A stretch of 64,000 nucleotides of DNA from Chlorocebus sabaeus (GCF_047675955.1 NC_132931.1:62001-126000); one strand, 5' to 3'; shown: positions 40,849 through 52,837, numbered from the stretch's first letter. Notes: generated by a model from the letters alone, not told the origin. Numbers and translations: made by a program.

Positions 40849-40991
40849 GGGAAAGCTGTAACTCTGTGAGATGAATTAAGAGAACAGAGAGCAGTTTCTC
40901 AGAGAGCTGCTTATCAGTTTTCATGTTTTGATATTTCCTTTTTCACCATAGCCCTCTATGGTCTTCCAAATATCACTTTGCGAATTCCACA
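40849..40991 (-). repeat. 143-bp patch, copy 1 (identical to 42734-42876)
   Basis: I see no difference over 143 bp between this segment and one 1885 bp downstream, including rare variants AGAGAGCTGCTTATCAG, TTTTCATGTTTTGATA and TATGGTCTTCC. On both sides the similarity drops at once to ordinary monomer divergence (for example TTTCCTGAGG versus CTTCTTGATG upstream, and ACAAGAAC versus ACACGAAC downstream). A short exact patch inside diverged flanks resembles a gene-conversion tract. Confidence 0.85.
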
Positions 40992-42733
40992 AGAACAGTC
41001 TTAACGGAAGGCTTCTAGAGGGGAATACTGTAACTCTATGAGATGAAATACAGAACACAAAGCAGTTTCTCAGAAGGCTTCTTTCTAGTATTTAACTGAA
41101 GATATTTCCATTTTTACCATAGCCCTCTACTGGCTTCCAAATATCACTTTTCAAATTCCACAAGAACAACCTTAACGACAGGCTTCTTGAGGGGAAAGCT
41201 GTAACTCTGTGACATGAACTAACAGAACACAAAGCTGTTTCTCAGAAAGCTTCTTTTCAGTTTTTACCTTAGAATATTTCCCATTTCATCACAGCCCCCT
41301 ATGGGCTTCCAAATATCACTTTGCAAATTCCACAAGAACTGTCCTAGCGAAAGACTTTCTGAGGGGAAAGCTGTAACTCCGTGAGATGAATTAACAGAAC
41401 ACAAAGCATTTTCTCAGAAAGCTTCTTTTCAGTTTTTATCTTAGGATATTTCCTTTTTCACCATAGCCCTCTATGGGCTTCCAAATATCACTTTGCAAAT
41501 TGCGCAAGAACAGTCTTAGCGAAAGGCTTCTTGAGGGGAAAGCTGTAACTCTGTGAGATGAATTAACAGAACACAAAGCAATTTTTCAGAAACTTCTTTT
41601 CAGTTTTTATCTTACAATATTTCCTTTTTTACCATAGCCCTCTATGGGCTTCCTAAAATCACTTTGCAAATCCACAAGAACAGTCTTAGTGAAAGGCTTC
41701 CTAAGGTGAAAGCTGTGACTCTGTGAGATGAAATAGCAGAACACAAAACAGTTTCTCAGAAACTTCTTTTCAGTTTTTATCTTAGGATATTTCCTTTTTC
41801 ACCGCAGCCCTCCATGGGCTTCCTAATATCACTATGCAAATTCCACAAGAACAGTCTTAGCGAAAGGCTTCTTGAGGGGAAAGCTGTAACTCTGTGAGAT
41901 GAATTGAGAGAACAGAGAGCAGTTTCTCAGAAAGCTTCTTTTCAGTTTTAACTGAAGATATTTCCTTTTTTAAAATTGCCCTCCAAGGGCTTCCAAATAT
42001 CACTTTCCAAATTCCACAAGAACAGTCTTACCGAAAGTCTACTTGAGGGGAAAGATGTTACTCTGTGAGATGAATTAACAGAACACACAGCAGCTTCCCA
42101 GCAATCTTCTTTTCAGTTTTTATCTTAGGATATTTCCTTTTTCACTGTAGCCCTCTATGGGCATCCAAATATCACTTTTTAAATTCCACAAGAACAGTCT
42201 TAGCGAAAGGCTTATTGAGGGGAAAGCTGTAACTCTGTGAGATGAATTAACAGAACAGTGAGCAGTTTCTCAGAAAGCTTCTGCTCAGTTTTTAACTGAA
42301 GATATTTGCTTTTACACCATTGCCCTCTATGGGCTTCAAAATATCACTTGCAAATCCCACAAGAACAGTCTTAACGAAAGGCTTCTTGAGGGGGAAGCTG
42401 TAATTCTGTGAGAAGAATTAACAGAACACAAACTAGTTTCTCAGAAAGCCGCTTTCCAGGTTTTAACTGAAGATATTTCCTTTTCAACGTTGCCCTCGTT
42501 GGGCTTCTAAATATCACTTTGCAAATTCCGCAAAAACAGTTTTAGGGAAAGGCTTCTTGAGGGGAAAGCTGTAAGTCTGTGAGAAGAATTAACAGAACAC
42601 TAAGTAGTTTCTCAGAAAGCTTCTATCCAGGTTTTTACTGCAGATGTTGCCTTTTTCACCATGGCCCTCTATGGGCTTCCAAATATCACTTTCCAAATTC
42701 CACAAAAACAGTCTTAGCGAAAGGCTTCTTGAT

Positions 42734-42876
42734 GGGAAAGCTGTAACTCTGTGAGATGAATTAAGAGAACAGAGAGCAGTTTCTCAGAGAGCTGCTTATC
42801 AGTTTTCATGTTTTGATATTTCCTTTTTCACCATAGCCCTCTATGGTCTTCCAAATATCACTTTGCGAATTCCACA
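42734..42876 (-). repeat. 143-bp patch, copy 2 (identical to 40849-40991)
   Basis: Second copy of the patch, about 11 monomers (1885 bp) from the first. The flanking monomers here are of the CCAGGTTTTAACTGAAG type, unlike those around copy 1, so the patch is not part of a longer recent duplication. Confidence 0.85.
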
Positions 42877-44159
42877 CGAACAGTCTTAGCGAAAGGCTTC
42901 TTGAGGGGAAAGCTGTAACTCTGTGAGAAAAATTAACAGAACAAACAGCAGTTTCTCAGAAAGCTTCTTTCCAGGTTTTAACTGAAGATATTTCCTTTTT
43001 CACCATTGCCCTCTTTGGGCTTCCAAATATCACTTTCCAAATTCCACAAGAACAGTCTTAGCGAAAGGCTTCTTGAGGGGAAAGATGTAACTCTGTGAGA
43101 TGAATTAACAGAACACAAACCAGTTTCTCAGAAAGTTTCTTTTCGGTTTTTATCTTAGAATATTTCCTTTTTACACATAGCCATCTGAGGGCTTCCAAAT
43201 ATCACTTTGCAAATTCCACAAGAATAGTCTTAGCGAAAGGATTCCTGAGGGGAAAGCTGTAACTCTGTGAGTTGAATTAACAGAACACAAAACAGTTCCT
43301 CAGAAAGCTTCTTTCCAGTGTTTAACAAAAGATAGTTCCTTTTTCACCATAGCCCTCTATGGGCTTCCAAACATCTCTTTGAAAATTCCACAAGAACAAA
43401 CTTTGCGAAAGACTTTTTGAGGGGAAAGCTGTAACTCTGTGAGATGAATTAACAGAACACAAAGCAGTTTCTTAGAAAGCTTCTTTTCAATTTTTAACAT
43501 AGGATATTTGCTTTTTCACCTAAGCCCTCTATGGGCTTCCAAATATCACTTTGCAAATTCCACAAGAACAGTCTTAGCGAAAGGCTTCCTGACGGGAAAG
43601 CTGTAACTCTGTGAGATGAATTAACATGACACAAAAGAGTTTCCCAGAAAGCATCTTTTCTGTTTTTATCTTAGGATATTTTCTTTTTCACCAGAGTCCT
43701 CCATGGGCTTCCTAATATTATTTTGCAAAGTCCACAAGAACAGGCTTAGCGAAAACCTTCTTGAGGGAAAAGCTGTAACACTGTGAGACGAATTAACAGA
43801 ACTCAAAGCAGTTTCTAAGAAATCTTCATTTCACTTTTTATCTTCGGATATTTCCTTTTCCACCATGGCCCTGTATGGGCTTCAATATATGACTTTTTAA
43901 ATTTCACAAGATCAGTCTTAGCAAACGGCTTCTTGTGGGGAAAGATGAATCTCGGTGAGATTAATTAACAGAACACAAATAAGTTTCGCAGAAAGCTTCC
44001 TTTCAGTTTTTATCTTAGGATATTTCGTTTTTCACCATAGCCCTCTATGGGCTTCCAAATATCACTTTACAAATTCCACAAGCACAGTCTTAGGGAAAGG
44101 CTTCTTGAGGGGAAAGCTGTAACTCTGTGAGATGAATTAGCAGAACACAAAGCAATTTC

Positions 44160-46560
44160 TCAGAAAGCTTCTTTTCAGTTTTTACCTTAGGATATTTCCT
44201 GTTTCACCAAAGGCCTCTTTGGGCTTCCAAATATCACTTTGCAAATTCCACAAGAACAGTCTTAGCGAAAGGCTTTTTGAGGGGGAAGCTGTAACTCTTT
44301 GAGATGAACTAACAGAACACAAAGCAGTTTCTCAGAAGTCTTCCTACCAGTTTTTAACTGAAGATATTTCCTTTTTCACCATAGCCCTCCATGGGCTTCC
44401 AAATATCACTTTGCAAATACCACAAGAACAGTCTTAGCGAAAGGCTTATTGAGGGGAAGGCAGTAACTCTGTGAGATGAATTCCCAGAACACAAAGCAGT
44501 TTCTCAGAAAGCTTCTTTTCAGTTTTTACCTTAGGATATTTCCTTTTTCACCATAGGCCTCTATGGGCTTCCAAATATCGCTTTGCAAATTCCACAAGAA
44601 CAGTCTTAACGAAAGGCTTCTTGAGAGGAAAGCTGTAACTCTGTGAGATGAATTACAGAACACATAGCAGGTTCTCAGAAGGCTTCTTTTCAGTTCTTAA
44701 CAGAAGATATTTCCATTTTTACCGTAGCCCTCTATTGGCTTTTAAATATCGCTTTGCAAATTCCACAAGAAGAGTCTTAGCGAAAGGCTTATTGAGGGGA
44801 AAGCTGTAACTGTGTGAGATGAATTAACGGAACACAAAGCAGTTTCTCAGAAAGCTTCCTTTCGTTTTTTATCTTAGAATATTTTTTTATTTCACCATAG
44901 CCCTCTATGGGCTTCCAAATATCACTTTGCAAATTCCACAAGAACATTCTTAGCGAAAGGCTTCTTCAGGGGAAAGCAGTAACTCTGTGAGATGAATTAA
45001 CCGAGCACAAAACAGTTTCTCAGAAAGCTTCTTTTCAGTTTTTATCTTAGGATATTTCCTTTTTAACCTTAGCCCTCTATGGGCTTCCAAATATCACTTT
45101 GCAAATTGCACAAGAACAGTCTTAACGGAAGGCTTCTTGACGGGAATGCTGTAACTCTTTGAGATGAATTACGGAACACACAGCAGTTTCTTAGAAGGCT
45201 TCTTTCCATTTTTTAACTGAAGATATTTCCATTTTTACCATAGCCCTCTATTGGCTTCCAAATATCACTTTGCAAATTCCACAAGAACAATCTTACCGAA
45301 AGGCTTCTTGAGAGGAAAGCTGTAACCCTTTGAGATGAATTAACAGAACACAAAGCAGTTTCTCAAAAAGTTTCTTTTCGGTTTTTATCTTAGAATATTT
45401 TCTTTTTCACCATAGCCCGCAAAGGGCTTCCGAATATCACTTTGCAAATTCCACAGAAACAGTCTTAGCGAAAGGCTTCTTGAGAGGAAAGCTGCAACTC
45501 TGGGCGATGAATTAAAAGAACACAAAGCAGTTTCTCAGAAAGCTTCTTTTCTGTTTTTATCATAGGGTGTTTCCCTTTTCACCATAACCCCCTATGGACT
45601 CCCAAAGATCAGATTTTAAATTCCACAAGAAAAGTCTTAACGAAAGGTTTCTTGAGAGGAAAGCTGTAACTCGGTGAGAAGAATTAACAGAACGGGAATC
45701 AGTTTATCTGAAAGGTTCTTTCAGTTTTTATCTTAGTATATTTCCTTTTTCGCCATTGCCCGCTACGGGCTTCCAAATATCACTTTACAAATTCCACAAG
45801 AACAGCCTTAGCAAAAGGTTTCTTGAGGGGGAATCTGCAACTCTGTGAGATCAATTAGCAGTGCACAAAGAAGTTTCTCAGAAAGCTTCTTTTCAGTTTT
45901 ATCTTAGGAAATTTCCTTTTTCACCAGAGCCTTCTATAAGCTTCCAAATGTCACTTTGGAAATTCCACAAGAACAGTCTTAGTTAAAGGCTCTTTGAGGG
46001 GTTAGCTAAAACTCTGTGACATGAATTAACAGAACACAAAGCTATGTCTCAGAGAGGTTCTTTCCAGTTTTTAACTGAAGATATTTCCTTTTTCACCGTA
46101 GCCCTGTAAGGGCTTCCAAATATCACGTTGCAAATTCGACAAGAACAGTCTTAACGGAAGGCTTCTTAGGGGAATGCTGTAACTCCATGAGATGAATTAC
46201 AGATCACAAAGCAGTTTCTCAGAAAGCTTCTTTCCAGTTTTTAACTGAAGATATTTTATTTTTCACCATAGCCCTCTATGGGCTTCCAAATATCACTTAG
46301 CAAATTCCACAAGATCATTCTTAGGAACAGCTTCCTGAGTGGAAAGCTGTAACCCTGTGAGATGAATTAACAGAACACAAAGCAGTTTCTCAGAAAGCTT
46401 CTTTCCAGTTTTTAACTGAAGATATTTCCTTTTTCTCATTGCCCTCTTTGGGCTTCCAAATATCAATTTTCAAATTCCACAAGAACAATCTTTGCGAAAG
46501 CCTTCTTGAGAGGAAAGCTGTAACTCTGGGAGATGAAATAACAGAACACAAAGCAGTTTC
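44160..46560 (-). repeat. 14-mer higher-order repeat, copy 1
   Basis: A 2401-bp unit (14 monomers, slightly short) is followed by a near-identical copy. Shared private markers include CACCAAAGGCCTCTTTGGGC (44208), AAATACCACAAGAACAG with GAAGGCAGTAACTC and GAATTCCCAGAAC (about 44416-44486), ATTAACCGAGCACAAAAC (about 44997), GACGGGAATGCTGTAAC, AACGGGAATCAGTTTATC (about 45690), and CATTCTTAGGAACAGCTTCC with an internal deletion (about 46316). Identity looks to be about 95% or more by eye. Upstream of 44160 the similarity to the corresponding positions of copies 2 and 3 falls off, so this is the array edge. Confidence 0.88.
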
Positions 46561-48963
46561 ACAGAAAGCTTCTTTTCAGTTTTTACCTTAGGATATTTCC
46601 TTTTTCACCAAAGGCCTCTTTGGGCTTCCAAATATCACTTTGCCAATTCCACAATTACAATCTTAGCGAAAGGCTTTTTGAGGGGGAAGCTGTAACACTG
46701 TGAGATGAACTAACAGAACACAAAGCAGTTTCTCAGAAGTCTTCTTACCAGTTTTTAACTGAAGATATTTCCTTTTTCACCATAGCCCTCTATGGGCTTC
46801 CAAATATCACTTTGCAAATACCACAAGAACAGTCTTAGCGAAAGGCTTATTGAGGGGAAGGCAGTAACTCTGTGAGATGAATTCCCAGAACACAAAGTAG
46901 TTTCTCAGAAAGCTTCTTTTCAGTTTTTATCTTAAGATATTTCCTTTTTCACCATAGCCCTCTATGGGCTTCAAAATATCGCTTTTCAAATTCCACAAGA
47001 ACAGTCTTAACGAAAGGCTTCTTGAGGGGAAAGCTGTAACTCTGTGAGATGAATTACAGAACACAAAGCAGTTTCTCAGAAGGCTTGTTTTCAGTTCTTA
47101 ACAGAAGATATTTCCATTTTTACTGTAGCCCTCTATTGGCTTCTAAATATCACTTTGCAAATTCCACAAGAACAGTCTTAGCGAAAGGCTTATTGAAGGG
47201 AAAGATGTAACTTTGTGAGATGAATTAATGGAACACAAAGCAGTTTCTCAGAAAGCTTCCTTTCGTTTTTTATCTTAGAATATTTTTTTTCTCACCATAG
47301 CCCTCCATGGGCTTCCAAATATCACTTTGCAAATTCCACAAGAACATTCTTAGCGAAAGGCTTCTTCAGGGGAAAGCAGTAACTCTGTGAGATGAATTAA
47401 CCGAGCACAAAACAGTTTCTCAGAAAGCTTCTTTTCAGTTTTTATCTTAGGATATTTCCTTTTTAACCATAGCCTTCTATGGGCTTCCACATATCACTTT
47501 GCAAATTCCACAAGAACAGTCTTAACGGAAGGCTTCTTGACGGGAATGCTGTAACTCTTTGAGATGAATTACAGAACACACAGCAGTTTCTCAGAAGGCT
47601 TCTTTCCATTTTTTAACTGAAGATATTTCCATTTTTACCATAGCCCTCTATTGGCTTCCAAATATCACTTTGCAAATTCCAAAAGAACAATCTTAGCGAA
47701 AGGCTTCTTGAGAGGAAAGCTGTAACCCTTTGAGATGAATTAACAGAACACAAAGCAGTTTCTCAAAAAGTTTCTTTTCGGTTTTTATCTTAGAATATTT
47801 TCTTTTTCACCATAGCCCCCAATGGGCTTCCGAATATCACTTTGCAAATTCCACAGAAACAGTCTTAGCGAAACGCTTCTTGAGAGGAAAGCTGTAACTC
47901 TGGGAGATGAATTAACAGAACACAAAGCAGTTTCTCAGAAAGCTTCTTTTCTGCTTTTATCATAGGTTGTTTCCCTTTTCACCATAGCCCACTATGGGCT
48001 CCCAAAGATCAGATTTTAAATTCCACAAGAAAAGTCTTAGCGAAAGGTTTCTTGAGAGGAAAGCTGTAACTCGGTGAAAAGAATTAACAGAACAGGAATC
48101 AGTTTATCAGAAAGGTTCTTTTCAGTTTTTATCTTAGTATATTTCCTTTTTCGCCATTGCCCGCTACGGGCTTCCAAATATCACTTTACAAATTCCACAA
48201 GAACAGTCTTAGCAAAAGGCTTCTTGAGGGGGAATCTGTAACTCTGTGAGATCAATTAGCAGTGCACAAAGGAGTTTCTCAGAAAGCTTCTTTTCAGTTT
48301 TATCTTAGGATATTTCCTTTTTCAACAGAGCCTTCTATGGGCTTCCAAATGTCACTTTGCAAATTCCACAAGAACAGTCTTAGTTAAAGGCTTTTTGAGG
48401 GGATAGCTATAACTCTGTGACATGAATTAACAGAACACAAAGCTATGTCTCAGAGAGCTTCTTTCCAGTTTTTAACTGAAGATATTTCCTTTTTCACCGT
48501 AGCCTTCTATGGGCTTCCAAATATCACGTTGCAAATTCCACAAGAACAGTCTTAACGGAAGGCTCCTTGAGGGGAATGCTGTAACTCCATGAGATGAATT
48601 ACAGATCACAAAGCAGTTTCTCAGAAAGCTTCTTTCCAGTTTTTAACTGAAGATATTTTCTTTTTCACCATAGCCCTCTATGGGCTTCCAAATATCACTT
48701 AGCAAATTCCACAAGATCATTCTTAGGAACAGCTTCCTGAGTGGAAAGCTGTAACCCTGTGAGATGAATTAACAGAACACAAACCAGTTTCTCAGAAAGA
48801 TTCTTTCCAGTTTTTAACTGAAGATATTTTCTTTTTCATCATTGCCCTCGTTGGGCTTCCAAATATCACTTTTCAAATTCCACAAGAACAATCTTTGCGA
48901 AAGGCTTCTTGAGAGGAAAGCTGTAACTCTGGGAGATGAATTAACAGAACACAAAGCAGTTTC
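46561..48963 (-). repeat. 14-mer higher-order repeat, copy 2
   Basis: A 2403-bp repeat of copy 1 with every listed marker present in the same order: CACCAAAGGCCTCTTTGGGC at 46609, GAATTCCCAGAAC near 46880, ATTAACCGAGCACAAAAC near 47397, AGTTTATCAGAAAGG near 48100, and GGAACAGCTTCCTGAGTGG near 48726. Its upstream flank (GAGAGGAAAGCTG, CTCTGGGAGATGAA) matches that of copy 3 but not copy 1, as expected for true tandem copies. Confidence 0.88.
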
Positions 48964-49680
48964 TCAGAAAGCTTCTTTTCAGTTTTTACCTTAGGATATT
49001 TCCTTTTTCACAAAAGGCCTCTTTGGGCTTCCAAATATCACTTTGCAAATTCCACAAGAACAGTCTTAGCGAAAGGCTTTTTGAGGGGGAAGATGTAACT
49101 CTGTGAGATGAACTAACAGAACACAAAGCAGTTTCTCAGAATTCTTCTTACCAGTTATTAACTAAAGATATTTCCTTTTTCACCATAGCCCTCAATGGGC
49201 TTCCAAATAACACTTTCCAAATTCCACAAGAACAGTCTTAGCGAAAGGATTCTTAATGGAAAGGCAGTAACTCTGTGAGATTAATTCCCAGAACACAATC
49301 AGTTTCTCAGAAAGCTTCTTTTCAGTTTTTATCTTAGGATATTTCCCTTTTCACCATAGCCCCTTATGGGCTTCCAAATATTGCTTTGCAAATTCCACAA
49401 GAACAGTCTTAACGAAAGGCTTCCTGAGGGGAAAGGTGTAACTCAGTGAGATGAATTAACAGAACACACAACTGTTTCTCAGAAGGCTTCTTTCCAGTTC
49501 TTACCTGAAGATATTTTCTTATTCACCAATGTCCTCTAAGAGCTTCTAAATATCACTTTGCAAATTCCACAAGAACAGTCTTAGCGAAAGGCTTATTGAG
49601 GGGAAAGCTGTAACTCTGTGAGATGAATTAACGGAACACACAGCAGTTTCTCAGAAAGTTTCTTTCCGGTTTTTATCTTA
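48964..49680 (-). repeat. 14-mer higher-order repeat, partial copy 3
   Basis: The first about four monomers recur: ACAAAAGGCCTCTTTGGGC, CTTACCAGTTATTAACT, GGCAGTAACTCTGTGAGATT, AATTCCCAGAAC, and GGCTTATTGAGGGG. Divergence from copies 1 and 2 is clearly higher here than between those two (for example CCCTTATGGGC, ACACACAACTG, AATGTCCTCTAAGAGC). The match is lost near 49650-49740. The copy is therefore truncated and older or less homogenised, and lies about 0.5 kb from the strand switch. Confidence 0.78.
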
Positions 49681-50223
49681 GAATATTTTCTTTTTCACCA
49701 TAGCCCTGTATGGGCTTCCAAATATCACTTTCCAAATTCCACAAGAACAGTCTTAGCGAAAGTTTTCCTGATGGAAAAGCTGTAAATCGGTGAGAAGAAT
49801 TAAGAGAACAGAGAGCAGTTTCTCAGAAAGCTTCTTTTCACTTTTTATGTTAGGATATTTCCTTTTTCACCATTGCCCTCTATGGGCTTCCAAATATCAC
49901 TTTGCAAATTCCACAAGAACAGTCTTAGCGAAAGGCTTCTTGAGGGGAAAGCTGTAACTCTGTGTGATAAATTAACAGAACACAAAGCAGTTTCTCTGAA
50001 AGCTTCTTTCCAGTTTTTAACTAAAGATATTTCCTTTTTCAGCATTGCTCTCTATAGGTTTCCAAATATCACTTTTCTAATTCCACAAGAACAGACTTAG
50101 TGAAAAGCTTCTTGAGTGGAAAGCTGTAACTCTGTGAGATGAATTATCAGAACACAAAGCAGTTACTCAGAAAGCTTCGATTCAGTTTTTAACTGAAGAT
50201 TTTTCCTTTTTCAACATTGCCCT
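49681..50223 (-). repeat. Junction-proximal alpha monomers of block 1
   Basis: Three full monomers and one cut monomer lead up to the strand switch. They carry CGGTGAGAAGAATT, AACAGAGAGCAG and CACCATTGCCCTC variants, which are common (as complements) in block 2 but rare in the first 40 kb of block 1. The last monomer ends after CAACATTGCCCT, where CTATGGGCTTCC would normally follow. Confidence 0.8.
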
Positions 50224-50249
50224 AATTCATCTCACAGAGTTACAGCTTT
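50120..50249. repeat. Strand-switch junction of the satellite with inverted repeat arms
   Basis: Orientation reverses between 50223 and 50224: minus-type sequence stops at ACATTGCCCT and plus-type starts at AATTCATCTCACAGAG. Only 1-2 bp could be shared at the joint, so it looks like a microhomology or blunt join. Bases 50120-50145 and 50224-50249 are perfect 26-bp reverse complements separated by a 78-bp spacer. Pairing then continues imperfectly outward, because every monomer on one side is an inverted relative of those on the other. No foreign sequence lies at the joint. This could be a true inversion breakpoint or, less likely, an assembly or cloning joint. Confidence 0.9.
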
Positions 50250-52149
50250 CCCCTGAAGAAGCAGTTCGCTAAGACTGTTCTTGTGGAATTTGCAAAGTGA
50301 TATTAGGAAGCCCATAGAGGTCTATGGTGAAAAAGGAAATATCCTAAGATAAACACTGAAGAGAATCTTTCTGAGAAACTGCTTTGTGTTCTGTTAATTC
50401 ATCCCACAGAGTTACAGCTTTCCCCTGAAGAAGCATTTCGCTAAGACTGTTCTCGTGCAATTTGCAAAGTGATATTTGGAAGCCCATAGAGGGCCATCGT
50501 GAAAAATGAAATATCCTAGAATAAAGACTGAAAAGAAGCTTTCTGAGAAGCTGCTTGGTATTCTGTCATTTCATCTCACAGAGTTACACCTTTCCCCTGA
50601 AGACGCCTTTCACTGAGACAGTTCTTGTGGAATTTGCAAAGTGATATTTGGAAGCCCATAGAGGTCTATGGTGTAAAACGAAATATCTTCAGTTCAAAAC
50701 AGGAAAGAAGCTTTCTGAGAAACCGTTCTGTGTTCTGTTAAATCATCTCACCGAGTTACAGCTTTCCCCTCAAAAGCCTTTCGCTAAGACTGTTCTTGCG
50801 GGAATTGAAAAATTATATTTGGAAGCCCTTGGAGGGCTATAGTGAAAAAGGAAATATACTAGAGTAAAAACTGAAAAGAAGCTTTCTGAGAAACTGCGTT
50901 GTGTTCTGTTAATTCATCTCCCAGACTTACAGCTTTCCAACCAGGAAGCCTTTCGCTAAGACTGTTCTTGTGGAATTTTCAAAGTGATATTTGGAAGCCC
51001 ATAGAGGGCTATGGTGAAAAAGGAAATATTCTAAGAAAAAAATCGAAGAGAAGTTTTCTGAGCAACTGCTTTGTGTTTTGTTAACTCATCTCAAGGAGTT
51101 ACGGCTTTCCCCTCAAGAAGCCTTTCGTTAAGACTGTTCTTGTGGAATTTGCAAAGTGATATTTGGAAGCCCATAGAGGGCAAAGGTGAAAAAGGAAATA
51201 TCATCTTTTAAAAACTGGAAAGAAGCTTTCTGACAAACAGCTTTGTGTTCTGTTAATTCATCTCACAGAGTAACAGCTTTCCCCTAAGAAGCCTTTGGCT
51301 AAGACTGTTCTTGTGGAAATTGCAAAGTGATATTTGGAACCCCATAGAGGGCTATGGTGAAAAAGTAAATATCCTTGGATAAAAACTGAAAAGAAGCTTC
51401 CTGATAAACTGCTTGGTGTTCTGTTAATTCATCTCACAGAGTTAAAACTTTCCCCTCAAAAAGCTTTCGATAAGACTGTTCTTGTGGAATTTACAAATTG
51501 ATATTTGGAAGCCCATAGAGGGCTACGGTGTAAAAGGAAATATCTTCAGATAAGAACTGGATAGAAGCTTTCTGAGATACAGATTTGTGTTCTGTTAATT
51601 CATCTCACAGAGTTACAGCTTTCCCCTCAAGAAGCCTTTCGCTAAGACTGTTCTTGTGGATTATGCAAAGTGATATTTTGAAGTCCAATAAGGCCTACGG
51701 TGAAAAAGGAGAAAACTTCAGTTAAAACCTGGAAAGAAGCTTTCTGAGAAACTGCATTGTGTTCTGTTATTTCATGTCACAGAGTTACAGCTTTCCCCTA
51801 CGGAAGCCTTTCACTAAGACTGTTCTTGTGGAATTTGCAAAATGATATTTGGAAGCCCATAGAGGGCTACGATGAAAAAGGAAATATTCTAAGATAAAAA
51901 CTGAAAGGAAGCTTTCTGAGAAACTGCTTTGTGGTCTGTTAATTCATCTCACAGAGTTAAAGCTTTCACCTCAGGAAGCCTTTCGCTAAGACTGTTCTCG
52001 TGGAATTTGCAAAGTGATATTTGGAAGCCCGTAGAGGGCTACGATGAAAAAGGAAATATTCTAAGATAAAAACCGAAAAGAAGCTTTCTGAGAAACTGCT
52101 CTGTGTACTGTTAGATCAATTCACAGAGTTACGGCTTTCCCCTCAGGAA

Positions 52150-52470
52150 GTTTTTCGATAAGACGGTTCTTGTGGAATTTGGAAAGTGATATTTGGAAGC
52201 CCATACAGGGCTATGGTGAAAAAGGAAATATCCTAAGACAAAAACTGAAAAGAAGCTTTCTGAGAAACTGCTCTCTGTTCTGTTAATTCATCTCACATAG
52301 TAACAGCTTTCACATTAAGAAGCCTTTTGCTAAGACTGTGCTTGTGGAATTTGGAAAGTGATATTTGGAAAACCTTAGAGGGCAATGGTGAAAAAGGAAA
52401 TATCTTCAGTTAAAAACTGGAAAGAAGCTTTCTGAGAAACTGCTTTGTGTTCTGTTAATTGATTTCACAG
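52150..52470 (+). repeat. 4-monomer-offset duplication, copy 1
   Basis: Contains TTCGATAAGACGGTTCTTG (52154), CTCTCTGTTCTGTT, a GAGTA..CAGCTTTC variant, and TTTTGCTAAGACTG. The same series recurs exactly 688 bp (four 172-bp monomers) later. Edges are approximate. Confidence 0.7.
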
Positions 52471-52837
52471 AGTTAGAGCATTCCCCATAAGAAGCCTTTC
52501 GCTAAGGCTGTTCTTGTGGAATTTGCAAGTTGATATTTGGAAACCTATTGAGGGCTATGGTGAAAAAGGAAATATCTTCCGTTAAAAACTGCCAAGAAGC
52601 TTTCTGAGAAACTGCACTCTGTTCTGTTAATTCATCTCACGGAGTTACAGCTTTCCACTCAAGAAGCCGTTAGCAAGGACTGTTCATGTGGAATTTGCAT
52701 AGTGATATTTGGAACCCCATAAAGGGCAATGGTGAAATGGGAAATATCTTCAGTTAAAAACTGGAAAGAAGCTTTCTCAGAAACTGCTTTGTGTTCTGTT
52801 AAACCTTCTCACAGAGTTACAGCTATCCCCTCAAGAA

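Larger units (their letters stand above)
38601..44159 (-). repeat. Alpha satellite layer d: mosaic with no single higher-order period
   Basis: About 32 monomers of mixed type: TTTTATCTTAGGATATTTCC, CGGTTTTTATCTTAGAAT, CCAGTTTTTAACTGAAG and, at 42.4-43.0 kb, a small group with TTCCAGGTTTTAACTGAAG and GAGAAGAATT. That last group is otherwise typical of block 2. AACAGAGAGCAG monomers appear near 40880, 41907 and 42768. The layer thus mixes types from the 13-mer layer upstream with types found beyond the strand switch. No non-satellite element is seen. Confidence 0.7.
1..50223 (-). repeat. Alpha satellite tandem array, block 1 (minus orientation)
   Basis: About 290 head-to-tail monomers of about 172 bp fill this stretch, broken only by one Alu at 27899. 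Read on the plus strand, each monomer shows the complement of alpha satellite: GCAAATTCCACAAGAACAGT, then GCGAAAGGCTTCTTGAGG, AACTCTGTGAGATGAATT, CAGTTTCTCAGAAAGCTTC and TTTCCTTTTTCACCATAG. The conventional strand is therefore the minus strand. The 172-bp unit and the HindIII site in most monomers are known features of Old World monkey alpha satellite. Adjacent monomers differ at very roughly 10-20% of bases by eye, so most of the block is not a freshly homogenised array. No interspersed unique sequence is seen. Alpha satellite is the DNA component of primate centromeres and pericentromeres; whether this piece binds CENP-A cannot be read from sequence. Confidence 0.97.

Noticed and set aside
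1..50223. Regular short repeats with spacers, as in a CRISPR array
   Set aside because: The spacers between conserved blocks are themselves conserved, the period is 172 bp and the sequence is alpha satellite with Alu insertions, so the host is a primate.
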